Shown here in pieces: positions 7,686 through 16,393 of a stretch of DNA of 64,000 bases. This stretch comes from Leptospira sp. (GTDB lineage: Bacteria; Spirochaetota; Leptospiria; Leptospirales; Leptospiraceae). The notes under the pieces are model-generated. The model saw nothing but the letters and a program-made list of their open reading frames with translations, was not told where the DNA came from and did no database searches. The stretch spans positions 24,262-88,261 of the forward strand of contig PEQN01000008.1 of the NCBI GenBank assembly GCA_002786225.1, read 5' to 3'. Made by a program: the position numbers and the translations under genes. How positions within the stretch are numbered: the stretch's first letter is position 1; every line of letters starts with the position of its first letter.

Positions 7686-9374
7686 ATCCCAATACGGATT
7701 TACTTCTTTAGATTCTTTATCAGTAAATACTAAAGACCTATCTTTATAACTAATTCCTAACTTGAGATTAATATTTTTTAATTTCGATTTTCGTGCTATA
7801 AGAATTTTAATATACGAATTTTCTTTTTTTGTATCCAAAACAGATTGCATTTGGGAATTCGATGTTATACGAAAATCATCGATAGCTAAGATCTCATCTG
7901 CTAAGTAGATTTCAGCCAGGGGATCAATTTTTTTATGGAAAATTTTATTCACAAACAAACCACGATTGCTTTCCCGGCAAGTAAATCCAAGTTCATTGAT
8001 AGGATTTTCAAGTTTGGGCGAGATTCCTAATTTTGCCAAGTATTCGAGAACGGGTATTCGCACATTTTGTGTCAAATAAATATTGAATTCATCAAGTAAA
8101 TTCAAGCCAGTAACTTCACTAGCTATTTGAAAGAATTCTTGTTTTGTAAATCCTCTATTTTGTTTTAAATAGAAATCTTGGTAGAGTTTCTTCATAATAT
8201 CAATAAAAGATTTCTTCCCATTGGTTTCAGCGATTATACGAATCTGCATGCAAAGCACTAAGACTCCACCTTTAGTATAATATGAAATACCAGTATTATG
8301 TGAGTCACTAGTTCTTTTGTAATATTTAGTCCATGCAGTGAAGGATGATTCTTCCAAACTCATCCATTCTTCGCCAGAATTATCTTCCAGTAAGTTGATA
8401 TCTTGGTAGATTTTTGCTAGGTATTCTTCAATAGTTAAGAATCCAGCCTGCAAAAGAAAATAAGCATCGTAGAAACTTGTTATTCCTTCAGCAATCCAAA
8501 GTTCTTTGGTTAAATTTGGTTTAGAATAATCAAAAGGTCCTAATGCTTTGGGACGAATTCGCTTAACATTCCATAGATGAAAGTATTCATGGCAAAGTAG
8601 TTCTAAAAGTTTCAAATATTCATTTCTATCTTTTAGCTTACTAGCATCGAAAATATTCACCGAACAAGCATTGTGCTCAAGCCCTCCGTAACCACCTTCT
8701 GTAAAGATCAAGATGAAAAGATAATATTCATTTGGATATCCACCTAATATCTTTGCTTGGAATTCAACTATTACCTTAAGATCATCGCATAACTTTTTCT
8801 TTAATGAATCTTCTATATCTGATTGAATGAGTATTTCATGCGTGCAATTTTCTGTGTTAAGTGAGATTGGTTCTTGGTCTGTGATAAAAAATGGAGAATC
8901 ATATAGCAGGTCATAGTCTGTAACAAAGTTAGATAGATCGTCATTTTTATTTTTCAATGGACTAAAGACTTGTCTATTTTGGGGGAGCTTCCATTCAATT
9001 GAAATTTTTATATCTTCGTCTGTAATCACTTGCAGAAACAAGGCTGCTGGAGTTATCAATCCAAATTCTGAGTCTAAATAATTGGTTCTTACAGTCAGGT
9101 CTTCAAATGCATAAATTAGATATTCAATTTCAATCTGACCTTCACCTAGCACTGTCCATTCGGCAAGATCAGTTTGGCTCCATGAATTCTCCGTTTTGAA
9201 TCCATGAAGAAATCTCGAATATTCGCGAATCATGTAAGAACCAGGTGTCCAGTTCGGCATCCTAAGGATGGTTTCTTTTTGCTTGCTTGTGAACTGGCAT
9301 TTTACATGAAAATAATGCTGAATTGTATTTGTTGCATCGACTCTATAATTTATTGGAAAAAAATTCTTCATCAC
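7659..9374 (-). CDS. M61 glycyl aminopeptidase family protein with C-terminal PDZ domain
   Basis: The zinc motif HEYFH is at residues 262-266, with the third ligand Glu296 in LWIAEGITSFY. GGLEH at 230-234 and NVKRIRPKALGPFDY are hallmarks of family M61. The N-terminus (about 1-170) is the beta-rich M61_N domain and the C-terminus (about 470-560) a PDZ-like domain. The enzyme would trim N-terminal Gly/Ala residues. There is no obvious signal peptide, so it is probably cytoplasmic. The start is GTG at 9374 or ATG at 9371. It is convergent with mtnB, with 3' ends overlapping. Confidence 0.9.
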   Translation of the reverse strand: MMKNFFPINYRVDATNTIQHYFHVKCQFTSKQKETILRMPNWTPGSYMIREYSRFLHGFKTENSWSQTDLAEWTVLGEGQIEIEYLIYAFEDLTVRTNYLDSEFGLITPAALFLQVITDEDIKISIEWKLPQNRQVFSPLKNKNDDLSNFVTDYDLLYDSPFFITDQEPISLNTENCTHEILIQSDIEDSLKKKLCDDLKVIVEFQAKILGGYPNEYYLFILIFTEGGYGGLEHNACSVNIFDASKLKDRNEYLKLLELLCHEYFHLWNVKRIRPKALGPFDYSKPNLTKELWIAEGITSFYDAYFLLQAGFLTIEEYLAKIYQDINLLEDNSGEEWMSLEESSFTAWTKYYKRTSDSHNTGISYYTKGGVLVLCMQIRIIAETNGKKSFIDIMKKLYQDFYLKQNRGFTKQEFFQIASEVTGLNLLDEFNIYLTQNVRIPVLEYLAKLGISPKLENPINELGFTCRESNRGLFVNKIFHKKIDPLAEIYLADEILAIDDFRITSNSQMQSVLDTKKENSYIKILIARKSKLKNINLKLGISYKDRSLVFTDKESKEVNPYWDLFHKVHSR

Positions 9375-9460
9375 TCACCAGATTTTATAAAAAAATAGAA
9401 CTGTCATCTGTTTTCCGTTGACATTTTTCAGACATAGATCAGCTTGGAACCAGCAAAAAA

Positions 9461-9653
9461 GGAGGTGGTCCACATTGAGTAACAGTAATAAACAAATGAC
9501 CGGCGAGGTGGCTGAGCAGTAGACATACGCTCAACTACTTGTTAGTAGGCTTATGCTTACTGCAATCCCATCAGACCACCGATCCCCAAAAGTTCCACGA
9601 GCTGGTCACTCAAATGGGCAATGATTCATTGCAGATGCTTCTGGGGATTTTCT
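9461..9653 (+). ncRNA. Candidate structured RNA in a 370-bp gene-free stretch
   Basis: Region 9375-9744 holds no convincing protein gene but has nested perfect inverted repeats. GGTGGTC at 9464-9470 pairs with GACCACC at 9574-9580. Inside it, 9516-9527 pairs with 9552-9563 (10 of 12), capped by CTACT-TGTT-AGTAG at 9535-9548. A second unit pairs ATCCCCA (9582-9588) with TGGGGAT (9642-9648), encloses GCAATG-ATT-CATTGC (9618-9632), and is followed by a T-rich run. Orientation is uncertain; plus is preferred because the T-run then follows the last stem. A 15-codon TTG ORF at 9475-9522 sits behind AAGGAGG. No hallmark of tmRNA, RNase P, SRP RNA or a known riboswitch was recognised. Confidence 0.45.
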
Positions 9654-9744
9654 TTCAAACTCTTTTTTCTGAACGATAACATTCTTTAAAATATCTTAAT
9701 TCCCGCTTCAGGCTCATTCTATTCGAATCTCTTTAATTTGTTTA

Positions 9745-11328
9745 TTATTCGGACTTTTTAAGAAGCTCTTCTCTGTATTGAAAGTGCTTTTCTAAAGTCT
9801 GATAGAGTTCCATATAGGTGATAGGTATCGCACCTAATTTTCGATTTTCATATCCAATTTGAAATAGATGCTTCCATTGAGCAAATAAATAGGAGTATGC
9901 TTGGATGATGGTAAAATCTGGATCATATAAATTTGTAGATTCACTCATAGCACCATTTAACTCAATTATTTGAAAATTTGTACCAAGCTTAAGTTCATCT
10001 TCATTCGTATAACGGAGATCATATCTTCCAAAATTGAAACCGGTAAAATGCTTGGAAATTTCGTCTATGCGTTCTTCTAATTCTCTAGTGATCAAATCTG
10101 ATCCATCCTTAAAAAGACAGCCTTGGATATGATTTCCTAGAATTCCAATTTTTCTTATCTCACCAGCTGGAGGAATTTCATTCAGCTGATATAAATTATT
10201 TTGTATAAATGCATTAGCTTGGAATCTGTATCTAGGGTGTTGGTAAATTAATTCTTCTATTGTAGATTTACCATCACAGATAAGTTCTGGAAATATTTTA
10301 TTAGTTATTGAAAATATTTTTCCTTTATCTCTACTTGGATATCTATAATAAAAGATACCAATTTCAAAAGGACCAGGATGAAATTCTTGAAGAATAGTTG
10401 GAACCTTAACATTTACTAGAATGGAAGTTAATTCTTGGTAATTATGAACTTTTTGTACAAATGCTCCTCTTTCTCCCACATCAGGTTTAAGAATCAAAGG
10501 AAATTGAAATCCATCTTGGAGTATAGCTTCCTCAGAAATTTTTGATCCAGGCTCGATTAGAATAAATCTCGCAATCCACTCTCGGGGTAGCTGAGTGAGA
10601 ATTTTTGATTTGGATTCACCAGCCATTCCACCAGTCTCTATTCCTGGATTGGAACAGGTAATGGTTAAAAATCCATTATAACGTAGCATCAATAAGGCGA
10701 TGTACGGAATTATGGGAATATAAAATATCCAAATCGGCCAAAATTCTAGTTTGGGGATTTTTTGAATTGTAATCCAAAGTTCACTTCGTGTTTGATGTTG
10801 AGAAAGTTTAGAAATCAAACTAAATATTATAAAAAAAGAAACTGCTGTAAGTGCTAAAGCAGTGTATGAATAAGGGTCTTCGAACATTTGTAAAATTGCT
10901 TTGCCATAGAAATAGGAGAGTACAACTAGTACGGGTGTCCAGATAGTACAAGCAATGAAAGAAAATAAACTAAAACGAGCGAAACTAGCTCCAAGTGTTC
11001 CCGAAAGAAAATAAACAGGCAATCTAGTTCCTGGAGTAAATCTCGATAGAAGCACTAGTTTTCCAAAGTTAGATTCAACTTGGTTTTTTATTTTTAATAC
11101 TAAATTTGAATTTAAAATCCTACCGTATCGCTTCCAATTCTTAGATAAATCGAGAAAAAATTTGCCCATAATAAATAACCATAAGTCACTAATAAAAATC
11201 CCAATTGTACAAGCAGATATTACAAGCAAAAGGTTCACTTGACCTTTTTCAGCAAGAATCCCACCTGTTATGCAAGTGAGATCTTCCGATACAAATGTGC
11301 CTAAGAATAAAGATATAAAAACAAACAA
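9745..11328 (-). CDS. DedA/VTT-domain membrane protein fused to an ATP-grasp enzyme
   Basis: Residues 1-170 form a DedA/VTT membrane domain with five or so hydrophobic segments and the family-like SRFTPGTRLPVYFLSG segment. A further membrane span lies at about 195-215. Residues 230-490 resemble an ATP-grasp ligase: FPLILKPDVGERGAF (ATP-binding strand and loop), PGPFEIGIFYYRYP, and the metal-binding FQIIELNGAMSES near residue 460. VTT proteins move or flip lipids, whereas ATP-grasp enzymes join a carboxylate to an amine or thiol. The fusion suggests a membrane-anchored ligase modifying an envelope molecule; the substrate is unknown. It lies 11 bases downstream of a DinB-like gene. Confidence 0.75.
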   Translation of the reverse strand: MFVFISLFLGTFVSEDLTCITGGILAEKGQVNLLLVISACTIGIFISDLWLFIMGKFFLDLSKNWKRYGRILNSNLVLKIKNQVESNFGKLVLLSRFTPGTRLPVYFLSGTLGASFARFSLFSFIACTIWTPVLVVLSYFYGKAILQMFEDPYSYTALALTAVSFFIIFSLISKLSQHQTRSELWITIQKIPKLEFWPIWIFYIPIIPYIALLMLRYNGFLTITCSNPGIETGGMAGESKSKILTQLPREWIARFILIEPGSKISEEAILQDGFQFPLILKPDVGERGAFVQKVHNYQELTSILVNVKVPTILQEFHPGPFEIGIFYYRYPSRDKGKIFSITNKIFPELICDGKSTIEELIYQHPRYRFQANAFIQNNLYQLNEIPPAGEIRKIGILGNHIQGCLFKDGSDLITRELEERIDEISKHFTGFNFGRYDLRYTNEDELKLGTNFQIIELNGAMSESTNLYDPDFTIIQAYSYLFAQWKHLFQIGYENRKLGAIPITYMELYQTLEKHFQYREELLKKSE

Positions 11329-11339
11329 TAGAGTCTTGC

Positions 11340-11843
11340 TTAAGAAGGAATGAGATTTTTTGCTCGAATGGTAGATGCAGTAAACCCAAATTCAGCAGGG
11401 ATCCTTAAATCTGGGAAATTTTCAGTGATACCAATCTTTATAATTGCTAAGTGATGGATGGTGTGGTCTAGAACAAATAGTTCTTCACGGAAATAATTCG
11501 AATCGGTAATTGTATATAAATCTTTATCCAAATAGAATTTGATTCGTAATGGAAAATTATCTTTCTTTTGATACAAAGAATGGATAAAGTCATTCGACCG
11601 AGAAAGATAATCATTCAGATTGCGCTCAAGATTGGTGTCTCTCTTTCTGTCATCATATGAGATCGTTTCATTTTCCTGGATTAAAAGAAGGCAATCCACA
11701 AATTCAATGATATGACGTGCATGTTGTCCTATGCTAGCTCCATGTAAGGTACTTAATGTTCTAGAGTAATCTTCCTCCGTCATACATTTAAGTATCTCAT
11801 TCAAATTTGTTAAACTTTTTATTAAGAAAATATTCGTACTCAA
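11340..11843 (-). CDS. DinB-like four-helix metal-binding protein
   Basis: This 167-aa helical protein has an ordered set of histidines: GASIGQHARHIIEFVD (His near 38 and 41) and LDHTIHHLAIIKIGI (His near 127, 130 and 131). It fits the DinB/YfiT superfamily, in which three His bind a metal at the end of a four-helix bundle. Known members are thiol-dependent transferases or remain uncharacterised. It is 11 bases upstream of the VTT-ATP-grasp gene on the same strand, so they probably share a transcript. Confidence 0.7.
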   Translation of the reverse strand: MSTNIFLIKSLTNLNEILKCMTEEDYSRTLSTLHGASIGQHARHIIEFVDCLLLIQENETISYDDRKRDTNLERNLNDYLSRSNDFIHSLYQKKDNFPLRIKFYLDKDLYTITDSNYFREELFVLDHTIHHLAIIKIGITENFPDLRIPAEFGFTASTIRAKNLIPS

Positions 11844-11912
11844 TTTATTGCTTCCCCATTACTCAAATCATGCTTAATGTTATTAATAATTTATTTATAT
11901 CGCAGCGAAATA

Positions 11913-12521
11913 TTACCATTCCAAGTATCTCTTATTAAAAATGGATCCCACTGTTATTGGTATTACCCAAGATAGGAGATGCCAAAAACTAAGGTGTGAA
12001 AATCTTATATCAGGGCAGAACATATTTAAGATAATTTCTGCTAAGCAAAAAGATGAAATTATACTCACTGTAGCTGCCTGAGGGATTTGAGTAGTGAATT
12101 TAGAACGAAAGGTTAAGAGAATAGCAAAGAGTATTGGGAGTCCATAAATTGCAAAATGCGATGGACAAAATGTATGACCCAAGGTATAAAAGGAAGGATT
12201 CGTAAATTCTATCCAATTAATATTCCAAACCATATAAATAGTTCGAATCAATAATAAAATAATTGATATGATTAAGACCCACTTAAGATCTTGCCCAGGC
12301 GCAGAGAGTTTAAAAATCGCATATACTCCAAAAACAAAAACTAAGTAAGGAATGATAAAATCCAACCTCATTGGATGGAATTGCATAGATTTAAAGTTAG
12401 TTTCAAGGACTAAAAGAAATAAAGGCAATCCAATCAACACAAAATAAAGATATGAAATATTTTTCTTAGCAGAAGGTTTCCAATCTTTTGTCAACAAGTC
12501 AATATATGCATCTTGTTTCAT
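11913..12521 (-). CDS. NrsF-like (DUF1109) six-helix membrane anti-sigma factor
   Basis: This 202-aa membrane protein has about six hydrophobic helices and a cytoplasmic N-terminus (LLTKDWKPSAKK). Two conserved-looking cysteine sites, HTFCPSHFAIYG and NMFCPDIRFSH, resemble the cysteine pair of NrsF, which holds an ECF sigma factor at the membrane and senses stress. Its start overlaps the stop of the upstream sigma gene by ATGA, the usual arrangement of a sigma/anti-sigma pair. The family call rests on topology, Cys sites and context. Confidence 0.7.
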   Translation of the reverse strand: MKQDAYIDLLTKDWKPSAKKNISYLYFVLIGLPLFLLVLETNFKSMQFHPMRLDFIIPYLVFVFGVYAIFKLSAPGQDLKWVLIISIILLLIRTIYMVWNINWIEFTNPSFYTLGHTFCPSHFAIYGLPILFAILLTFRSKFTTQIPQAATVSIISSFCLAEIILNMFCPDIRFSHLSFWHLLSWVIPITVGSIFNKRYLEW

Positions 12522-13063
12522 AACTGAATCTCCTTTTTTATATTCTTCATAGCCCTATGTGAGGTAACTTTAATGGCACTTATACTCATCCCTGTTATTT
12601 TTTGAACGTCTAATAAACTTTTTCCTTCTAGTTTCATTAACTTAAAAACTAATTTTTGTTTATTAGGTAGAAGCTCAATTGCTTCATTCATTTTTAAAAT
12701 CAACTCATCTTTTGCTTCTTCGTTATTATCTCTCTCAGATTTTGAATCGAGGATTTCTTCGGGAAGGATTTCTTGGTTATTGGTTTTCTGATAAGTTCGA
12801 ATGTAATCAATAATCTTATAATTTACTATAGAATGAAACCAAGGTTTAAATTTTTTATCAGCTTGGAAGCTAGGCAATGCCTTATGGATTCCAAATAGTA
12901 TTTCTTGTAAAATATCCTCCCTATCAGATGAATTAAAAATTCGTTTATTTAAAATCATTTCTATTTCCACTGAGAGTTCACTGAGCAGATTTTTATAAGA
13001 AATTTTATTTCCACCCTGGGCTTCTTTGACCCAAAGATTCCATTTTGCTTCCTTATCTTGCAT
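12518..13063 (-). CDS. ECF-type RNA polymerase sigma factor
   Basis: This 181-aa protein has sigma region 2 (DREDILQEILFGIHKALPSFQ, then KFKPWFHSIVNYKIIDYIR) and region 4 (LPNKQKLVFKLMKLEGKSL, then TGMSISAIKVTSHRAMKNIKK, the -35-binding helix-turn-helix). No region 1 or 3 is present, as in ECF sigma factors. It is translationally coupled to the NrsF-like anti-sigma, suggesting a stress-responsive pair controlled at the membrane. It is probably autoregulated, but I found no clear motif to define the promoter. Confidence 0.9.
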   Translation of the reverse strand: MQDKEAKWNLWVKEAQGGNKISYKNLLSELSVEIEMILNKRIFNSSDREDILQEILFGIHKALPSFQADKKFKPWFHSIVNYKIIDYIRTYQKTNNQEILPEEILDSKSERDNNEEAKDELILKMNEAIELLPNKQKLVFKLMKLEGKSLLDVQKITGMSISAIKVTSHRAMKNIKKEIQL

Positions 13064-13116
13064 TCCACACTACTCGTTTCGGTAATTTTTGGAGAAGGTT
13101 ACAGTTTTGAATATTT

Positions 13117-14388
13117 TTATGCAAGTTTGTACACTTTTACAGATTTTTCTCTGCCTTTGACTTGGACTTCAGAAAGAAATTTAGGCACTTCTTTGTCAGC
13201 AAACTGTATCACTTCCTCACTGGCTAAAATTTTAGTCTTAAATTCTTTATTCAATTGTTCAATCCTAGAAGCAAGGTTGACAACATCACCAATGATGGTG
13301 TATTCCTTTCTATGGTTTGTGCCTACATTACCTGTTACTGCCTCTCCGCAGTGAAGACCAATACCAAAATCTATAGGATGATTTTGATTTGTTTCATTTA
13401 CTTTTTCAATTCTTTCTAAAATCTCTAGACTGGAATCTATAGCCCTCTCGACATCATCTCCAGACGAAATAGGTGCTCCAAAAACAGCCATTAAGCCATC
13501 TCCAAGAAATTTATTGATTACACCATTATGCCTTAAAATCGAATCGACAACAATTTCAAAAACATAGTTTAAATACTCTATGACCTGTATAGGATCTTTG
13601 TCTTCACTGAATTTTGTGAAATCTCGAATATCAAAAAACAACATACAAACATATTTCATCTCAGAATCTTCTCCTTGTTTCTGAGTCAACAATTTATCAA
13701 CGACTGCTGGGGATACATGTTGTCCAAAGATATTTGTGATTCGATTTCGTTCTTGGATTAGATTTAATGTGTCAGTAATTCTTCTCTGAAGTTGCGAGGT
13801 CACAAAACCTGCAACCATTCCTCCTGCAAGCAATAACATTGTCTTAGCTAAATGCAGTCCTAAATTAGCATAATAGCTATCTATCTCTTGCAATGAAAGT
13901 GAATTCTTTAAATAGAAAAACAATCCGAAGTATTCACAAGCTGCAAGAAAACCTGTATAAAATGCAAGCCAAGGGTCTAATCTCAGAACGGAAAGAATTA
14001 TGAAAATATAATATACTTGGAAGGGCGGACTATGCAAAGCCATATCAGGACTGGGAAGATTGAGTGATATAAAATAGATGGATAGAGTAGGTAAGGTTAT
14101 CTCAGTTGTTGCATTTAGGTAGCGGATAAAAATAGGAACTTTTTCATCTCTGCGAATTGCTTTTATAATTCTAAGTCTTATTGCTATAAAATAACTCATA
14201 ACAACTGCGAAATAAATTATTGGTAGATGACCAATGTTTTCGACTTGTTCTCTAGAAATGAAAAAATCTTGGGGTCTAAAGAAATACACAAATACGAAGC
14301 CAAGCAAAAGTGTAAAAAAGAACACTATTAAAATTTCAATTCTCAACTTCTCGCTTTTAAGAATTTCTTGGTCAAAATCAAATTTCAT
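13117..14388 (-). CDS. Membrane class III adenylate/guanylate cyclase
   Basis: The 423-aa protein has six predicted membrane spans (about residues 20-205), a coiled connector (LQRRITDTLNLIQERNRI) and a C-terminal class III cyclase domain. The metal-binding FFDIRDFTKFSE and the hairpin INKFLGDGLMAVFG are intact. Lys in RKEYT and Asp in IIGDVVNLASRIEQ are at substrate-selecting positions consistent with ATP, and the transition-state Arg is present. It would make cAMP in response to a membrane signal. It lies 53 bases downstream of the sigma gene start, transcribed separately toward it. Confidence 0.9.
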   Translation of the reverse strand: MKFDFDQEILKSEKLRIEILIVFFFTLLLGFVFVYFFRPQDFFISREQVENIGHLPIIYFAVVMSYFIAIRLRIIKAIRRDEKVPIFIRYLNATTEITLPTLSIYFISLNLPSPDMALHSPPFQVYYIFIILSVLRLDPWLAFYTGFLAACEYFGLFFYLKNSLSLQEIDSYYANLGLHLAKTMLLLAGGMVAGFVTSQLQRRITDTLNLIQERNRITNIFGQHVSPAVVDKLLTQKQGEDSEMKYVCMLFFDIRDFTKFSEDKDPIQVIEYLNYVFEIVVDSILRHNGVINKFLGDGLMAVFGAPISSGDDVERAIDSSLEILERIEKVNETNQNHPIDFGIGLHCGEAVTGNVGTNHRKEYTIIGDVVNLASRIEQLNKEFKTKILASEEVIQFADKEVPKFLSEVQVKGREKSVKVYKLA

Positions 14389-14520
14389 GTTCTTTTAATC
14401 CTAAGGTTCTTACCAACTAAGTAAAAAATCACTAACTATAGCATAGATTCTATGGATTCAAGTTTCTGTAAAAAGAAAAATAAATTGGATTTTCTTTATA
14501 ACGAATAAATCTAGACCCAG

Positions 14521-15384
14521 ATGCAAAAAAGAATTCAAACTGCAATTTCAGAAATCGCATATCTAGAATGGGGGTCTCCCGAAGGCATACCCATTCTTGC
14601 CTTGCATGGTTGGCTGGATAATGCATCTAGTTTTGAACCCCTAGCTGATTTTTTTTCCAAAAAAAATTTAGATTACCATATTGTTGCTATAGATTTCCCA
14701 GGGCATGCCTACTCGAGTTGGCGTCCTGAACGAACAGTTTTTTCTTTCATAGATTATATTGCAGATATAAAAGCAATCTTATTGAACCTAAATTGGAAGA
14801 GCTGTATTATGCTTGGTCATTCTATGGGAGGTGGACTTGCCTCATTATTTTCAGGCACCTTTCCAGAGTTAGTTGATAAACTAATATTAATTGAAGCTCT
14901 TGGTCCTGTAACTAGGGAAGCCTCCGAAGCACCAGAAAACCTGGCATTAGCCATTAACCGTTTTCTAGATCATAGTTCAAGGGAGGAAGAGTCTGGCAGA
15001 TTTCGTAGCTTGGACCAACTGATCAAACTTCGTCTAAGAGCAGGCAAAATGAAATTAGATTCTGCCAAATTGCTGATTGAAAGGGGAACAGAATTACTCT
15101 CTGATGGAACCTTTCGTTTGAGGAGAGACCCTAGATTGAATCTGCCTTCCTTCCTTCGACTAACAGAATCTCAAGTCATTGAATTTTTAAGCAGAATTTC
15201 ATCGCCAAGTCTCTTGATTTGGGGAGAAGAAGGTTACCAATGGGAGAAGAAGGTTCTTCAGAAAAGAGCAGAAGCAGTTAGAGAGCTAAAACAAATTACA
15301 GTAAAAGGGAATCATCATTTGCATATGGATGAACCTGAATCCGTAGGGCAGATCATTGAAGATTTTATCAGAGGGTCTAAGTAG
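14521..15384 (+). CDS. Alpha/beta-hydrolase
   Basis: This 287-aa alpha/beta-hydrolase has the oxyanion motif LHGWLDNASSF (about 28-38), the nucleophile elbow GHSMGGG (Ser about 102), a C-terminal acid in LLIWGEEGYQW and the catalytic His in KGNHHLHMDEP. The sequence recalls the epoxide hydrolase/MEST-like group of esterases. The substrate is unknown. A strong bidirectional terminator follows, separating it from the convergent htpX. Confidence 0.85.
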   Translation: MQKRIQTAISEIAYLEWGSPEGIPILALHGWLDNASSFEPLADFFSKKNLDYHIVAIDFPGHAYSSWRPERTVFSFIDYIADIKAILLNLNWKSCIMLGHSMGGGLASLFSGTFPELVDKLILIEALGPVTREASEAPENLALAINRFLDHSSREEESGRFRSLDQLIKLRLRAGKMKLDSAKLLIERGTELLSDGTFRLRRDPRLNLPSFLRLTESQVIEFLSRISSPSLLIWGEEGYQWEKKVLQKRAEAVRELKQITVKGNHHLHMDEPESVGQIIEDFIRGSK

Positions 15385-15397
15385 GTCTAAGTAATAT

Positions 15398-15430
15398 AAA
15401 CTAGCCCTAACAAATGCTAGGGCTAGTTTT
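15398..15430. terminator. Bidirectional intrinsic terminator
   Basis: A perfect 12-bp stem pairs AAACTAGCCCTA (15398-15409) with TAGGGCTAGTTT (15418-15429) across an 8-base loop. It has T after the right arm and A before the left arm. It lies between the convergent hydrolase and htpX genes and should stop transcription from both sides. Confidence 0.85.
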
Positions 15431-15464
15431 CTAAATTTAAAAAAATTAAATCTTTTTAATTCGA

Positions 15465-16352
15465 TTACATTCTTCCACGTCTTAGAGCTTCAATTCGGGC
15501 AGGCAAAGGTGGATGGGTAGAAAACAGTGCCATGAGTCCACTCTTTCCCGAAATTTTCATGGAAGCAAGAGCAGCTCCTCTTTCGTCTTGGGGTGCATCC
15601 ACGTATCTTTGTAATTTTTCCAAAGCTGCAACCATAGATTCTCTACCAGCTAACTTTGCAGCACCAGCATCTGCTCGGAACTCTCTCGCTCTAGAGAAGT
15701 AAGCAACTACAATAGACCCAAGAATGGAGAAAATTATATCAAAAACGATAGTAGCAACAAAACGTACAATGTGTTCTAAGTCTTCTTTAACCATTCGTCC
15801 AACTGCAAAAGCAACTATTCTTGATAAGAACATAGTAAAAGAGTTCACAACACCTTGGATTAAGGTCATAGTCACCATGTCACCATTCGCAATATGGGAA
15901 ACTTCATGTGCAAGAACTCCTTCCACTTCTCTATCATCCATGTAGTGAAGTAGACCAGTAGAAACTGCTACCAAAGAACTAGATTTAGTTGGTCCTGTTG
16001 CAAATGCGTTGATCTCAGGAGATTCATAAATCCCAACTTCTGGGATTGGAATTCTCGCCGAACTGGCAAGTCTTTGAACTCTAGAAAGTAATTCTCTCTC
16101 AATTCCAGTTGCTTTGTTTGGATCAATGATTTTGACACCCATTGTCCACTTTGCCATGACCTTGGACAAGGCTAGAGAAATAAAGGCTCCTATAAAGCCC
16201 CAAAGCGAACAGAAAATAATAAGAGATACATAATTGATTCCATTAGCTTCAACCCAATACCTTACACCCAAAATGTTTGTAATGATAGAAATTGTAGCAA
16301 TGATTAGAATGTTCGTAAGTAGAAACAATCCTATTCTTTTCATCCAAGCCAT
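15465..16352 (-). CDS. htpX: Membrane zinc metalloprotease HtpX (M48)
   Basis: This inner-membrane protease degrades damaged membrane proteins. The 295-aa product has two N-terminal membrane spans, the zinc motif HEVSHIANGD (about residues 150-159), two further spans and the third-ligand region FRADAGAAKL. The C-terminus FSTHPPLPARIEALR is a family signature. The length matches E. coli HtpX (293). It is monocistronic or cotranscribed with the 277-aa gene upstream (41-base gap). Confidence 0.95.
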   Translation of the reverse strand: MAWMKRIGLFLLTNILIIATISIITNILGVRYWVEANGINYVSLIIFCSLWGFIGAFISLALSKVMAKWTMGVKIIDPNKATGIERELLSRVQRLASSARIPIPEVGIYESPEINAFATGPTKSSSLVAVSTGLLHYMDDREVEGVLAHEVSHIANGDMVTMTLIQGVVNSFTMFLSRIVAFAVGRMVKEDLEHIVRFVATIVFDIIFSILGSIVVAYFSRAREFRADAGAAKLAGRESMVAALEKLQRYVDAPQDERGAALASMKISGKSGLMALFSTHPPLPARIEALRRGRM

Positions 16353-16393
16353 ATTATTTATATACTCCTTAATTATCTATTAGACAGGAATTC

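Noticed and set aside
9461..9653. tmRNA, RNase P or SRP RNA as identity of the structured element
   Set aside because: None of their conserved core sequences was visible, and the pairing layout does not match.
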